From contig NZ_KV795255.1 in assembly GCF_001808955.1 (NCBI RefSeq), positions 86,397 through 150,396 on the forward strand: a DNA stretch of 64,000 nt, written 5' to 3'. This document shows positions 45,886 to 53,684 of the stretch, in pieces. The number at the start of each line of letters is the position of its first letter. Position 1 is the first letter of the stretch. This DNA is from Rothia sp. HMSC078H08. Lineage in GTDB: Bacteria > Actinomycetota > Actinomycetes > Actinomycetales > Micrococcaceae. The notes beneath the pieces were generated by a model. That model worked only from the letters and a program-made list of their open reading frames with translations. It was not told where the DNA came from and made no database searches. The position numbers were made by a program, and so were the translations under genes.

Positions 45886-46194
45886 GTCCGCTTAAGCGGA
45901 CTTCGCTAACGCTCAGGCTCTTTTTCTCTCTGGCTTCTCTCCTTCTGTTCCAAGACTCAACCTCACAGCTCAGGCTGAGAGAGGTGAGGGGAGAGAGAAG
46001 CGAATGCCCTTGTACTTTCCAAACAAAATACACAAAGGTATTTGAATGAAAAGCACAAGGGGCATCACAACAAACAACACAGGCCAGTCGGTCGGCTCGG
46101 TCGGTCGATTGGCGAAGCATAAGAAGCACAAACGGCTCGCTCTTCGCATAGATGGCGGAAGGCTCTAATCTTCCGCGCGGAGGGCATTCGCCCT
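45886..46194. repeat. Cluster of inverted repeats in the AT-rich island
   Basis: Seen in order: a perfect 16-bp palindrome GTCCGCTTAAGCGGAC (45886-45901); arms GCTTCTCTCC and GGAGAGA-GAAGC about 50 bases apart (near 45940-46001) enclosing CCTCAC/GTGAGG and CTCAGGCTGAG; GCGAATGCCCT (46000-46010) with its complement at 46181-46191; GCGGAAG/CTTCCGC (46155-46176); AGGGC/GCCCT (46181-46194). This nesting is denser than elsewhere in the window and suggests structured RNA or the end of an element. Confidence 0.55.
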
Positions 46195-46230
46195 GTGATC
46201 TGGCGGTGTTGTTGATGTGTAGGTCATAGA

Positions 46231-46390
46231 CATGCCGGTTGCGGTGGCGTCGAACTCCACCGCGAACATTCTGACCCTGAAGATGGAAAGCTACGGCTAC
46301 GCCCCGCTGGTGCGCACCTGGGTCAGCAGCAACGACGTTCCCACCGGTAAGCCCGCCCCGGATATGTACCTGGAGGCGGCGCAGGGCTAA
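46231..46390 (+). pseudogene. Truncated second copy of the HAD hydrolase gene
   Basis: 46231-46380 repeats 44418-44567 almost exactly (changes at CCGGCCGG to CCCACCGG and GAC to GAT). It then jumps, at a GGC/GCAGGGC junction, to the last codons of the gene (GCAGGGCTAA), losing about 235 bases. It lacks motif I and cannot make a HAD enzyme. The 3' flank including GCAGCATCAAGAAAGACC and the terminator is also duplicated, the latter with an extra 17-base insertion. Confidence 0.9.
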
Positions 46391-46440
46391 GCTGCACCCG
46401 CCGCCCTCGTAGCAGCATCAAGAAAGACCCGGTACGAGGA

Positions 46441-46482
46441 AAGACCCCCGGCCCGCTCCTCAAGGAGCAGACCGGGGGTCTT
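46441..46482. terminator. Terminator, second copy
   Basis: Identical to 44869-44910. It now stands downstream of the leftward metI gene and may serve it on the minus strand (AAGACCCCCGG stem, then CTTTCC). Confidence 0.75.
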
Positions 46483-46537
46483 CTATGCTGTATCAGCCGT
46501 ACCTACAGTACCTACAAGGCCTACAAGGGGCACGAGC

Positions 46538-47233
46538 TTATCGGCGCATAACCTTCTTCGCCAGGAAGTTACCGATGAACTGAACCAGCTGAACCAGGAC
46601 GATAATAATCGCCACAACAGCCCAGGTGATCTCATCGTTGAAGCGCTGGTAGCCGTCCACGATCGCGATCTTACCCAGACCGCCAGCACCCACGTAACCG
46701 GCCATAGCGGACATATCCACCACGCCAATGACGAGGAAGGTGTAACCGAGGATCAGCGGGCCAAGCGCCTCCGGAATCATCACGGTGAACAGGATGGTCA
46801 GCTTTGAAGCGCCCATCGCACGCGCCGCCTCAATCACGCCCGGGTCAATGGAGACCATGTTCTGCTCCACGATACGGGCAATAGCGAACGCAGCACCGAA
46901 GCTCATCGCGAAGACCGCAGCGTTCACGCCCAGGCGGGTACCCACCACAGCACTAGTCAGCGGGCCCAAAGCCGCAATCAAAATAATGAACGGAATCGGG
47001 CGAATCACGTTCACCAGAATGTTCAGGATCGTGTACACGAAGCGGTTCTGGAAGATGTTACCTTCACGGGTGGTGTACAGCAGCGCACCAACAATCAGGC
47101 CGACCAGACCTGCACACAGCATCGTAACAGACACCATGTAGAAGGTGTCGCCGATAGCCGGGAGCAGCTTCTCGGGCAGGAACTCGGACCAGTCCGTCTT
47201 AGACGCAGCCAGCGGAAGAGTAGTAGCAAACAT
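46538..47233 (-). CDS. metI: Methionine ABC transporter permease
   Basis: 231 residues with five membrane helices, forming the membrane channel of the MetQNI methionine importer. The coupling motif with EAARAMGASKLTILFTVMIPEALG matches the binding-protein-dependent permease signature (EAA-loop with conserved Gly). It begins directly after metN (stop and ATG are adjacent, with no gap), so translation is coupled. Confidence 0.95.
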   Translation of the reverse strand: MFATTLPLAASKTDWSEFLPEKLLPAIGDTFYMVSVTMLCAGLVGLIVGALLYTTREGNIFQNRFVYTILNILVNVIRPIPFIILIAALGPLTSAVVGTRLGVNAAVFAMSFGAAFAIARIVEQNMVSIDPGVIEAARAMGASKLTILFTVMIPEALGPLILGYTFLVIGVVDMSAMAGYVGAGGLGKIAIVDGYQRFNDEITWAVVAIIIVLVQLVQFIGNFLAKKVMRR

Positions 47234-48289
47234 TTAGCGCACCTCCTGCACGCGGGCAACGGTCTTCAGTTCGGCAACGGCGGCATCAATGCTGGTGATT
47301 TCGCCGAGAAGTTCCAGGGTGAGGGTACCGTACGCCTTACCCTGCAGGGTCTCAATACCGCCGCCCACAATGTTGAAGCGGACGTTACGGGCACCCAGGT
47401 AGGACAGCACCTTACCGAGCTCCTGGTTACCCTCCACGATTTCAACGTTGATGAGGTAACCCTTGTGGTTAGCGCGCAGCTCAGCCGCCTCCTTGCCGGT
47501 GGGGGCAAGCTTGACGGTGGTTGCCACGAACAGCTTCGCCACGTCGGTCTGCGGGTTGGAGAAGACGTCGTAGACGTTGCCCTGCTCGACCACGCGGCCG
47601 GACTCCATGACCGCCACACGGTCAGCGATGCTGGAGACCACGTCCATCTCGTGGGTAATGACCACGACGGTCACACCCAGTTCGCGGTTCACACGCTTGA
47701 GCAGAGCGAGCACTTCATGAGTGGTTTCCGGGTCCAGCGCGCTGGTGGACTCATCCGCCAGCAGCAGGGCGGGGCTGGTCGCGAGCGCACGGGCAATACC
47801 CACACGCTGCTTCTGACCGCCCGAAAGCTGGTTCGGGTAGTGGCCTGCACGGTCGGCAAGACCCACAAACTCGAGCATTTCCAGGGCGCGGGCGCGGCGG
47901 TCCTTCTTAGACCAGCCGGCAATCTTCAGGGGGAACTCGACGTTACCGAGCACGGTGCGGGAGTTCATCAGGTTGAACTGCTGGAAGATCATACCGATGT
48001 TGGTGCGTGCTTCGCGCAGTTCGGAGTCGCGCTTGCCGGAAATTTCGAAGCCGCCGACGGTCAGGGTGCCGCTGGTGGTGGTTTCCAGGCCGTTAATGAG
48101 GCGGACCAGGGTGGACTTACCGGCGCCGGAGTAGCCGATAATTGCAAAGATTTCACCGCGGTTAATGGTGAGGGAGACGTTGTCGACAGCAACTACTGCC
48201 TTGGGGCCGTTGCCGAAGACCTTGGAGACTCCGTCCAGAACCACCATGGGCGAGGTGCTGTCGCCGAAGCTCTGTGCCAGTTCACTCAT
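47234..48289 (-). CDS. metN: Methionine ABC transporter ATPase with NIL domain
   Basis: 351 residues. Walker A GYSGAGKSTLVR, Q-loop FQQFNLMNSRTVLGN, signature LSGGQKQRVGIARAL, Walker B LLADESTSALDPETT and switch His in VVVITHEMD. The last 80 residues form the NIL domain, which binds methionine and inhibits the transporter when it is plentiful inside the cell. It is preceded by metQ with a hairpin in the 141-base gap and followed by metI. Confidence 0.96.
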   Translation of the reverse strand: MSELAQSFGDSTSPMVVLDGVSKVFGNGPKAVVAVDNVSLTINRGEIFAIIGYSGAGKSTLVRLINGLETTTSGTLTVGGFEISGKRDSELREARTNIGMIFQQFNLMNSRTVLGNVEFPLKIAGWSKKDRRARALEMLEFVGLADRAGHYPNQLSGGQKQRVGIARALATSPALLLADESTSALDPETTHEVLALLKRVNRELGVTVVVITHEMDVVSSIADRVAVMESGRVVEQGNVYDVFSNPQTDVAKLFVATTVKLAPTGKEAAELRANHKGYLINVEIVEGNQELGKVLSYLGARNVRFNIVGGGIETLQGKAYGTLTLELLGEITSIDAAVAELKTVARVQEVR

Positions 48290-48342
48290 AAATATGTATC
48301 CGTAAATGTCGTGGTTGGGGCGCTAAAGGGCCTTAACGCCGT

Positions 48343-48402
48343 TACGCAAAGGACGGTAAGCCTTCACCCGCATCGGGTTCTTAGACTTACCGCCTTTGCG
48401 TA
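48343..48402 (-). other. Hairpin between metQ and metN
   Basis: TACGCAAAGG-CGGTAAG and CTTACCG-CCTTTGCGTA pair around 25 bases (one bulge). With no T run it probably acts as an RNA processing or stability element that lets metQ mRNA exceed metNI mRNA. Confidence 0.55.
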
Positions 48403-48430
48403 TGCCTAGAAGAGGCGTGTATTCAGAAGA

Positions 48431-49315
48431 TTACTTCTTGGCGCGCAGCTTGGCTTCTTCGTTAGCCAGGGACTGACGCAGCTCGTCGGTGCTCACGTTG
48501 ACCTCAACAGCGGTGCCGCGGGTCTCTTCCTGAACGACGTCCATGACGGCCTTCGAGTGGAAGAGTTCGACGATCTTCTTGTAGGTCTCGTCGTCAGCCT
48601 TGTCCTTCTGAGCAACGAAGAGGTTCACATACTTGATGGCCGAGGGGTCGGTCTTGGGGTCGTCCTGAGCCAGTGCGTCTGCGGGCTTCAGGCCTGCATC
48701 CTTGAGGAAGTCGTTGTTGACGACTGCGCCGTCAGCGGACTCCATGCCAACCACGGTCTGGGTTGCGTCGACGGGGGTGACCTTCACCTTGGAGTTAGCG
48801 GTGTCCACGTCGTCGATGGTGGGTGCGTCAACGTCAGCGTTCTTGAAGGTGACCAGACCGTTGGTCTTCAGCAGCTTCAGTGCGCGTGCCTCGTTCACGG
48901 TGTCGTTCGGGATAACGATCTCGCCGCCCTGGGGGATGTCAGCCAACTTGGAGTGCTTCTTGGAGAACAGAGCCATCGGGTAGATGACGGTCGGACCGAC
49001 AATCTGCAGGTCCTTGTTAGCGCTCACGTTGTAGTTAGACAGGTACGCGATGTGCTGGAAGCGGTTCATGTCGATGTCACCGGCGTCCAGTGCGGGGTTC
49101 GGCTCGGTGTAAGCGCTGAACTCCTTGTACTCAATGTCGATACCCTGCTTCTTAGCTTCTTCCTTCAGGGTCTTGTTGAACTTCTCAGAGCCAACCACAC
49201 CGATGGTGACCTTCTTGGATGCGGAAGAGGAGGAAGAGGAGGAGTTGGTGGAACCGCAGGCTGCCAGGCCAAAGACCATGGGGACAACTGCGAGTGCAGC
49301 AGCAAACTTCTTCAC
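48431..49315 (-). CDS. metQ: Methionine-binding lipoprotein MetQ
   Basis: Surface lipoprotein that delivers methionine to MetNI. About 294 residues from GTG 49313-49315 (an in-frame ATG lies 63 bases upstream but would precede the signal peptide with hydrophilic residues). The signal KKFAAALAVVPMVFGLAACGS contains lipobox L-A-A-C, so the Cys is lipidated. A Ser-rich spacer is followed by the NlpA/MetQ fold: TIGVVGSEKFNKTLKEEAKKQGIDIEYKEFSAYTEPNPALDAGDIDMNRFQH appears in parts and is typical of the family. It is the first gene of metQ-metN-metI. Confidence 0.95.
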   Translation of the reverse strand: MKKFAAALAVVPMVFGLAACGSTNSSSSSSSASKKVTIGVVGSEKFNKTLKEEAKKQGIDIEYKEFSAYTEPNPALDAGDIDMNRFQHIAYLSNYNVSANKDLQIVGPTVIYPMALFSKKHSKLADIPQGGEIVIPNDTVNEARALKLLKTNGLVTFKNADVDAPTIDDVDTANSKVKVTPVDATQTVVGMESADGAVVNNDFLKDAGLKPADALAQDDPKTDPSAIKYVNLFVAQKDKADDETYKKIVELFHSKAVMDVVQEETRGTAVEVNVSTDELRQSLANEEAKLRAKK

Positions 49316-49631
49316 GGCTATGAATCTTTCTGTTGAATGATGATGCGTTCCACCGGGTGCTGACGTTGGTATTAGCACGTCCGATGGGAATGATGATGGG
49401 ACAATTACAGCACGGGCGGGGGCGGGTGTGGAAGTTAAGAGCTATTCATGAGACACAGAACGTCAAGGTCGTCATATTTTGTCATATTTCGTCATGCGGT
49501 GATTATTTCCAGGTTATAAAGCGTCATTACCGGTGTATTCAGGCGCACACAAAACGCCGGCAAGGGCACAAAAACCCAAGCCAGCGTCCATCTAACCCAC
49601 TCATTACGAGCAGGCGGCGAATCAACCAGTA
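49316..49631. other. Intergenic region upstream of metQ
   Basis: About 315 bases with the metQ promoter; the half away from metQ is AT-rich and contains the decameric repeat described separately. No SAM riboswitch core was found. Confidence 0.35.
49471..49500. repeat. Three tandem decamers GTCATATTTT-type upstream of metQ
   Basis: GTCATATTTT, GTCATATTTC and GTCATGCGGT start at 49471, 49481 and 49491. The period is exactly 10 bases, one DNA turn, placing the GTCAT boxes on the same face, as in direct-repeat operators. They lie 156-185 bases upstream of the metQ start. Confidence 0.6.
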
Positions 49632-51398
49632 CTACTGATCGAACTCGCCCGAAGCAATCAGCTGCTCACGCACCTTACGGCGTAGAACCTTACCCAGCAT
49701 CGAACGGGGCAGGTCATCCACCACCACGATGCGGCGCGGAACCTTATAGCGGGTCACCTTCGAATAGCAGTGCTCGCGCAGAGTGTGCTCCTGCACCACT
49801 CGGCCCGGGGCGGCAACCACAGCGGCAACGACCATCTCGCCACCGGCGGGCAGCGGAATACCGACGACCGCCGCATCCGCGACCATGTCGTGCTGCTTGA
49901 GCGCGACCTCAACCTCCGTCGGGGAGACGTTGAAACCGCCGGTAATAATGACTTCCTTAATACGGTCGACAATCTGAATGAAGTAGTCCTCATCCAGGCG
50001 CACAATATCGCCGGTACGCAACCAGCCCTCGGGGGTGATGGTCTTAGCCGTCTCGTCCTCACGCTTCCAGTAGCCGGCAAAACGCTGAGGGCCTTTCACC
50101 CACAGCTCGCCCTCTTCACCATCAGGCACATCCTCGCCAGTTTCCGGGTCCACCACACGAATATCGGTGGAGGGGAACGGAACACCAATAAAACCGGCGC
50201 GGCGAGTGTCATTGAGCGGGTTGCAGGACACCAGCGGCGCGCACTCGGTCAGGCCGTAGCCTTCCACCATGAAACCGCCGGATGCTTCCTCCCACTCGGC
50301 AACCAGCTCAGGCGGCAGGTTCATCGCACCAGAGACCGCGTAACGGATACCCTCCAGGGACACGCCGCGCTTCTTCGCCTCATCCATGAGGCGGCGGTAC
50401 ACCGGCGGAACCGCAGGAAGAATGGTCGGGCGGGTCTTCTTCATTGCCTTCAAAATCAGGTCCATGTCCACGGTCGGGAACAGCACCAGGCGGGCACGGC
50501 ACAGGGACGCAATCGTCACGCCCAGGGTCATACCGTACGCGTGGAACAGCGGCAGAACCGAGTAAATCACCTCGTCATCGCCCGGGTTAATCCATGCCTC
50601 ACCCATGCGGCCGTTAGACTCCAGGTTGCGGTGCGTGAGCATCACACCCTTCGGCAGGCCGGTCGTACCCGAGGTGTACTGCAGCAGCGCAATATCGTGC
50701 GCGGTCGGGCGGCGATGCGACGGGTCAATACGCTCACTCTTCACCAAATGAGCCCACGACACCGTACCCGGCGCGGAGCCGGTCAGCTTCTCACGCGAAG
50801 CACGCGCACTCTTCACCGGCAGCTTCAGCGCGGTACGCATCAGCGCGGGCATCGCCGAAATCATGTTCACTGAATAAATATGGTTCGGGCGGATATCCGC
50901 CGGAAGACCCGTAATATGCGAGGCGATCTTATCCCACACAATCGCGACCTTCGCGCCGTGATCCTCAAACATGTGGCGCAACTCCGCGCCCGTATACAGC
51001 GGGTTATGCTCCACCACAATCGCACCCAGACGCAGAATCGCGTAAAACGCCGCAATATGCTGAGGACAGTTCGGCAAAATCAGCGCCACACGGTCACCCG
51101 GTTGCACGCCCGCCACACGCAGACCCTCCGCCGCACGCTCAATCTGATCCCCCAACTCAGCGTAGGTCGTGGTCGCGCCAAAAAACTCCAGCGCCACCTT
51201 GTGGGGTACGGTGCGGACCGCCTCATCAATGAGGTGACTCAACGACGTCTCCGGGAGCTCAATATCGCGTGCAGTCCACGTAGCATAGTTCTTCAACCAG
51301 GGACGATGCGCCAACGGATGCGCGCCAGCCGACGCGCCAGCGGGGGATGCAGGAGCCGCCGCATCCTGCAGGTTCGTGTTCTTCTGAGCCTCAGTCAT
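49632..51398 (-). CDS. fadD: Long-chain-fatty-acid-CoA ligase (AMP-forming)
   Basis: About 588 residues. AMP-binding motifs A3 YTSGTTGLPKGVMLTH, A5 YGLTECAPLVSCNP and A7/A8 GWLRTGDIVRLDEDYFIQIVDRIKEVI, with catalytic Lys region RYKVPRRIVVVDDLPRSMLGKVLRRKVRE at the C-terminus. This activates fatty acids as CoA thioesters for degradation or lipid synthesis. Chosen start ATG 51396-51398; the frame continues upstream into the divergent small gene and is not credible there. No terminator is visible at its 3' side. Confidence 0.93.
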   Translation of the reverse strand: MTEAQKNTNLQDAAAPASPAGASAGAHPLAHRPWLKNYATWTARDIELPETSLSHLIDEAVRTVPHKVALEFFGATTTYAELGDQIERAAEGLRVAGVQPGDRVALILPNCPQHIAAFYAILRLGAIVVEHNPLYTGAELRHMFEDHGAKVAIVWDKIASHITGLPADIRPNHIYSVNMISAMPALMRTALKLPVKSARASREKLTGSAPGTVSWAHLVKSERIDPSHRRPTAHDIALLQYTSGTTGLPKGVMLTHRNLESNGRMGEAWINPGDDEVIYSVLPLFHAYGMTLGVTIASLCRARLVLFPTVDMDLILKAMKKTRPTILPAVPPVYRRLMDEAKKRGVSLEGIRYAVSGAMNLPPELVAEWEEASGGFMVEGYGLTECAPLVSCNPLNDTRRAGFIGVPFPSTDIRVVDPETGEDVPDGEEGELWVKGPQRFAGYWKREDETAKTITPEGWLRTGDIVRLDEDYFIQIVDRIKEVIITGGFNVSPTEVEVALKQHDMVADAAVVGIPLPAGGEMVVAAVVAAPGRVVQEHTLREHCYSKVTRYKVPRRIVVVDDLPRSMLGKVLRRKVREQLIASGEFDQ

Positions 51399-51545
51399 GC
51401 AATGATTGTGCCTTCCCGCCCCCGCAGGCTTCAACTCTGCAGCGCTTCTTCCCACGCTGAAAATCACACGGTACGCCCGCCCCAGATACCGCAATAAACA
51501 CCGAAACACTAAGGTAAACCCAAGCAACTCTGGGATACTTAAAGC

Positions 51546-51695
51546 ATGAGTAAACGACAGCAAGAGATCACTGACGAACAGTTCAAGAAGCTCCTCCGCG
51601 AAATTTCCAAACGATTCGCTATCGCCGGAGGAGTCGTCATTCTCTTCGGAATGGCCATCATCGCGCTAGTCTACCTTCTGGGAGGAGCCCACTAA
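51546..51695 (+). CDS. Small single-helix membrane protein overlapping the acetyltransferase gene
   Basis: 49 residues: a basic, Gln/Lys-rich amphipathic N-terminus (MSKRQQEITDEQF) and one membrane helix (about 25-46, AIAGGVVILFGMAIIALVYLL). The stop TAA overlaps the next ATG by one base, TAATG, the same coupling as other operon pairs in this window. Its role is unknown. It is easily missed by size cut-offs. Confidence 0.7.
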   Translation: MSKRQQEITDEQFKKLLREISKRFAIAGGVVILFGMAIIALVYLLGGAH

Positions 51696-52357
51696 TGCAC
51701 ACCCCGCAGCGCCCCACTGGTGAAAACTTCAACCGCATGACCAACGGTTCCGTCTACATGGCCGACGCCGAATGCGCCGCACAGTTCAAGCGCATTTACG
51801 CCGCCACCATCCTCGCCGAAGAACACTACGCACGCGGCGAGCAGGCGCAGGCAATGCACGTCTACCGTGAACACCTCGGCCACCTGGGCGAACACGCCCA
51901 CATCCGCCCCGGCGCACGCTTCGACTACGGCGTGAACACCTACATCGGTAACGGCTCCTTCTTCAACTTCGGCACCGTCTTCCTGGACGTCTGCCCGATC
52001 CGCATCGGCTCCACCGTACTGGTTGGCAGCAACGTACAGTTCATGACCCCCACCCACCCGCTCCACCCCGGCGACCGCGCCGACTACTGGGAAGCAGGCG
52101 CACCCATCACCGTTGAAGACAACGTATGGATCGGTAGCGGAGCTATCATCCTGGGCGGCGTGACCATCGGCAAGAACTCCGTCATCGGCGCAGGCACCGT
52201 CGTCACCAAGGACGTCCCCGCTAACTCCCTCGTGGTGGGCAACCCCGGCCGCGTCATTCGTACCCTGGGCGAGAACGAGCGCCCCGCGCACCCGCACACC
52301 TTCTCCGCAGAAGCTATGGAAGAAGCACGCGCCTTCTACGCTGACCGCGCGCTCTAA
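51695..52357 (+). CDS. maa: Sugar O-acetyltransferase, maltose acetyltransferase/NodL family
   Basis: 220 residues of left-handed beta-helix fold with N-terminal mac domain (TNGSVYMADAECAAQFKRIYAA-type, in parts). Hexapeptide repeats run through VGSNVQFMTPTHPLHP, which contains the catalytic His, and VTIGKNSVIGAGTVVTKDVPAN. The enzyme moves acetyl from acetyl-CoA to a sugar hydroxyl. The physiological sugar is unknown; maltose, glucose and lipochitin sugars are used by relatives. It is coupled to the small membrane protein before it. Confidence 0.92.
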   Translation: MHTPQRPTGENFNRMTNGSVYMADAECAAQFKRIYAATILAEEHYARGEQAQAMHVYREHLGHLGEHAHIRPGARFDYGVNTYIGNGSFFNFGTVFLDVCPIRIGSTVLVGSNVQFMTPTHPLHPGDRADYWEAGAPITVEDNVWIGSGAIILGGVTIGKNSVIGAGTVVTKDVPANSLVVGNPGRVIRTLGENERPAHPHTFSAEAMEEARAFYADRAL

Positions 52358-52402
52358 GGCAACCCGCACACCACGACCCCAGGATTAGATCCAAAGGACT
52401 TA

Positions 52403-53509
52403 ATGAACGCACAGAACAACACCCCGCAGCAGCGTCCGGCTGCCGCGGCGTCCTCCCCCACCGAAAGTGACCTGTGGGAGGCGGCATTCTCCTCCGACGA
52501 CCCCACCGTGGTCCTGACCGATGAGGAGCTGAACGCGGCACGCCGCGCCCACGAAAAGGCGCGCGAGTCGAGCTCTTCGGCGCAGTCCTCCGCACAGTCC
52601 TCGCAGGATGCGACCCGCCCCCTCACCCAGGCGGCTACCGCAACCCAGCCGATCCTCTCCCCCAGCGCCACTTCTCAAGGCGCAGAATCCGGCGCTCACT
52701 TCGGCGAACCCGGAGATGACAACCTCAGCTGGCTCGACAAGCCTGCAGCCCCCAGCGCGGACAACGTACGCGGCGGTGGCGCCCCCACTACCGCACCTGC
52801 CACCGCTGCAAGCTACGAGGTGCCCGCACCCGGCAACGCCCATGCGGCACCCAGTGCCCCGCAGGCTAATCCGGCGGATGATGACCACTTCGTCATCCCC
52901 GCCCCCGCAGGTGATGCCGCTGGCTCGGAACCCATCCTCACCGCCGCAACCGCACTGTCCATGCAGAAGAGCCGCTACTCCCGCATGCACCTGTTGCCCG
53001 GTCTGCTCGGCTGGCTGATTACCATCTCCCTCATGGACGGTGGCCTGTGGGCTATCCAGTCGTGGCTGACCCTGACCGGTCAGAGCGAGTCCATCGACTA
53101 CGCCACGGTGGTCTCCCGTCTGTTCAGCGGCGCATCGAACGCTGTGCCGGTCGCGGTGGCGTTGGGTGTGCTCATCTTCTTCGCCTACCTGGTGGGCGGT
53201 TACGCGGCGGGACGCATGGCACGATTCGCCGGTGCGAAGCAGGGCATTGCCGTATGGCTCTGGCAGATTATGGTGCTCATCATCGGGTCCCTGGCGACCT
53301 TCCTCGCGCCTCAGCTGTTCCAGAACGGTGTCGCGTCCCTGTCCCTGCAGAAGCTGATGGGGGGCGACTTCGCGAACGGCCTGCTGGCGGTTCTGCTGGT
53401 TCTGGCGTTGAGCTTCCTCGGCGCTATCCTCGGCGGTCTGTGCGGACGCCTGTACCACCGCCGAGTGGACAAGTACCCGAGTGACCAGGTGGCACGCGAG
53501 GACGCCTAG
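52403..53509 (+). CDS. Membrane protein with disordered N-terminus
   Basis: 368 residues. Residues 1 to about 195 are Ala/Ser/Pro-rich and lack structure. From about 200 on there are four membrane helices (LLGWLITISLMDGGLWAI; AVPVAVALGVLIFFAYLVGGYAAGRMARF; VWLWQIMVLIIGSLATFLA; LLAVLLVLALSFLGAILGGLCGRL). The second helix with GGYAAGRMARF is like bacterial YrzE/TIGR04086-type four-helix proteins. Function unknown. It follows the acetyltransferase by 45 bases and may share its transcript. Confidence 0.78.
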   Translation: MNAQNNTPQQRPAAAASSPTESDLWEAAFSSDDPTVVLTDEELNAARRAHEKARESSSSAQSSAQSSQDATRPLTQAATATQPILSPSATSQGAESGAHFGEPGDDNLSWLDKPAAPSADNVRGGGAPTTAPATAASYEVPAPGNAHAAPSAPQANPADDDHFVIPAPAGDAAGSEPILTAATALSMQKSRYSRMHLLPGLLGWLITISLMDGGLWAIQSWLTLTGQSESIDYATVVSRLFSGASNAVPVAVALGVLIFFAYLVGGYAAGRMARFAGAKQGIAVWLWQIMVLIIGSLATFLAPQLFQNGVASLSLQKLMGGDFANGLLAVLLVLALSFLGAILGGLCGRLYHRRVDKYPSDQVAREDA

Positions 53510-53568
53510 GCTTCTGGACACCTAGTCTTCTAAGCACCCGCGCCTCGTTGCGATAGGAATGAACCGTA

Positions 53569-53612
53569 CAGAAAACCTCCGGTACCTTAAGTAAGGTACC
53601 GGAGGTTTTCTG
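53569..53612. terminator. Bidirectional perfect terminator
   Basis: CAGAAAACCTCCGGTACCTTA, AG, and the exact complement: 21-bp arms, the longest perfect stem of the window. It separates the rightward membrane-protein gene from the leftward bkdABC operon, with A and T runs in the arms. Confidence 0.92.
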
Positions 53613-53684
53613 CATCTAAATATCTGTATCCTCAACAGCCTCAGCTACCCAGCAATACGACGCTGACTAGCTAAAACATGCCGC

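Larger units (their letters stand above)
44935..46230. other. AT-rich island between two copies of HAD-gene sequence
   Basis: About 1.3 kb whose first half is far more AT-rich than any neighbour except the orphan at 23.3-24.6 kb. It contains one membrane-protein gene (45088-45411), a doubtful small frame (45659-45841) and a zone dense in inverted repeats (45886-46194). It ends abruptly at 46230, where sequence identical to the middle of the HAD gene resumes. The layout suggests insertion of foreign DNA together with recombination at the HAD locus. No transposase or integrase is visible. Confidence 0.65.

Noticed and set aside
45860..46129. 89-codon minus-strand frame within the island
   Set aside because: It overlaps the inverted-repeat cluster, has no ribosome site and shows no protein character.
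49316..49631. SAM riboswitch upstream of metQ
   Set aside because: No SAM-I, SAM-II or SAM-IV core blocks were seen on the minus strand.
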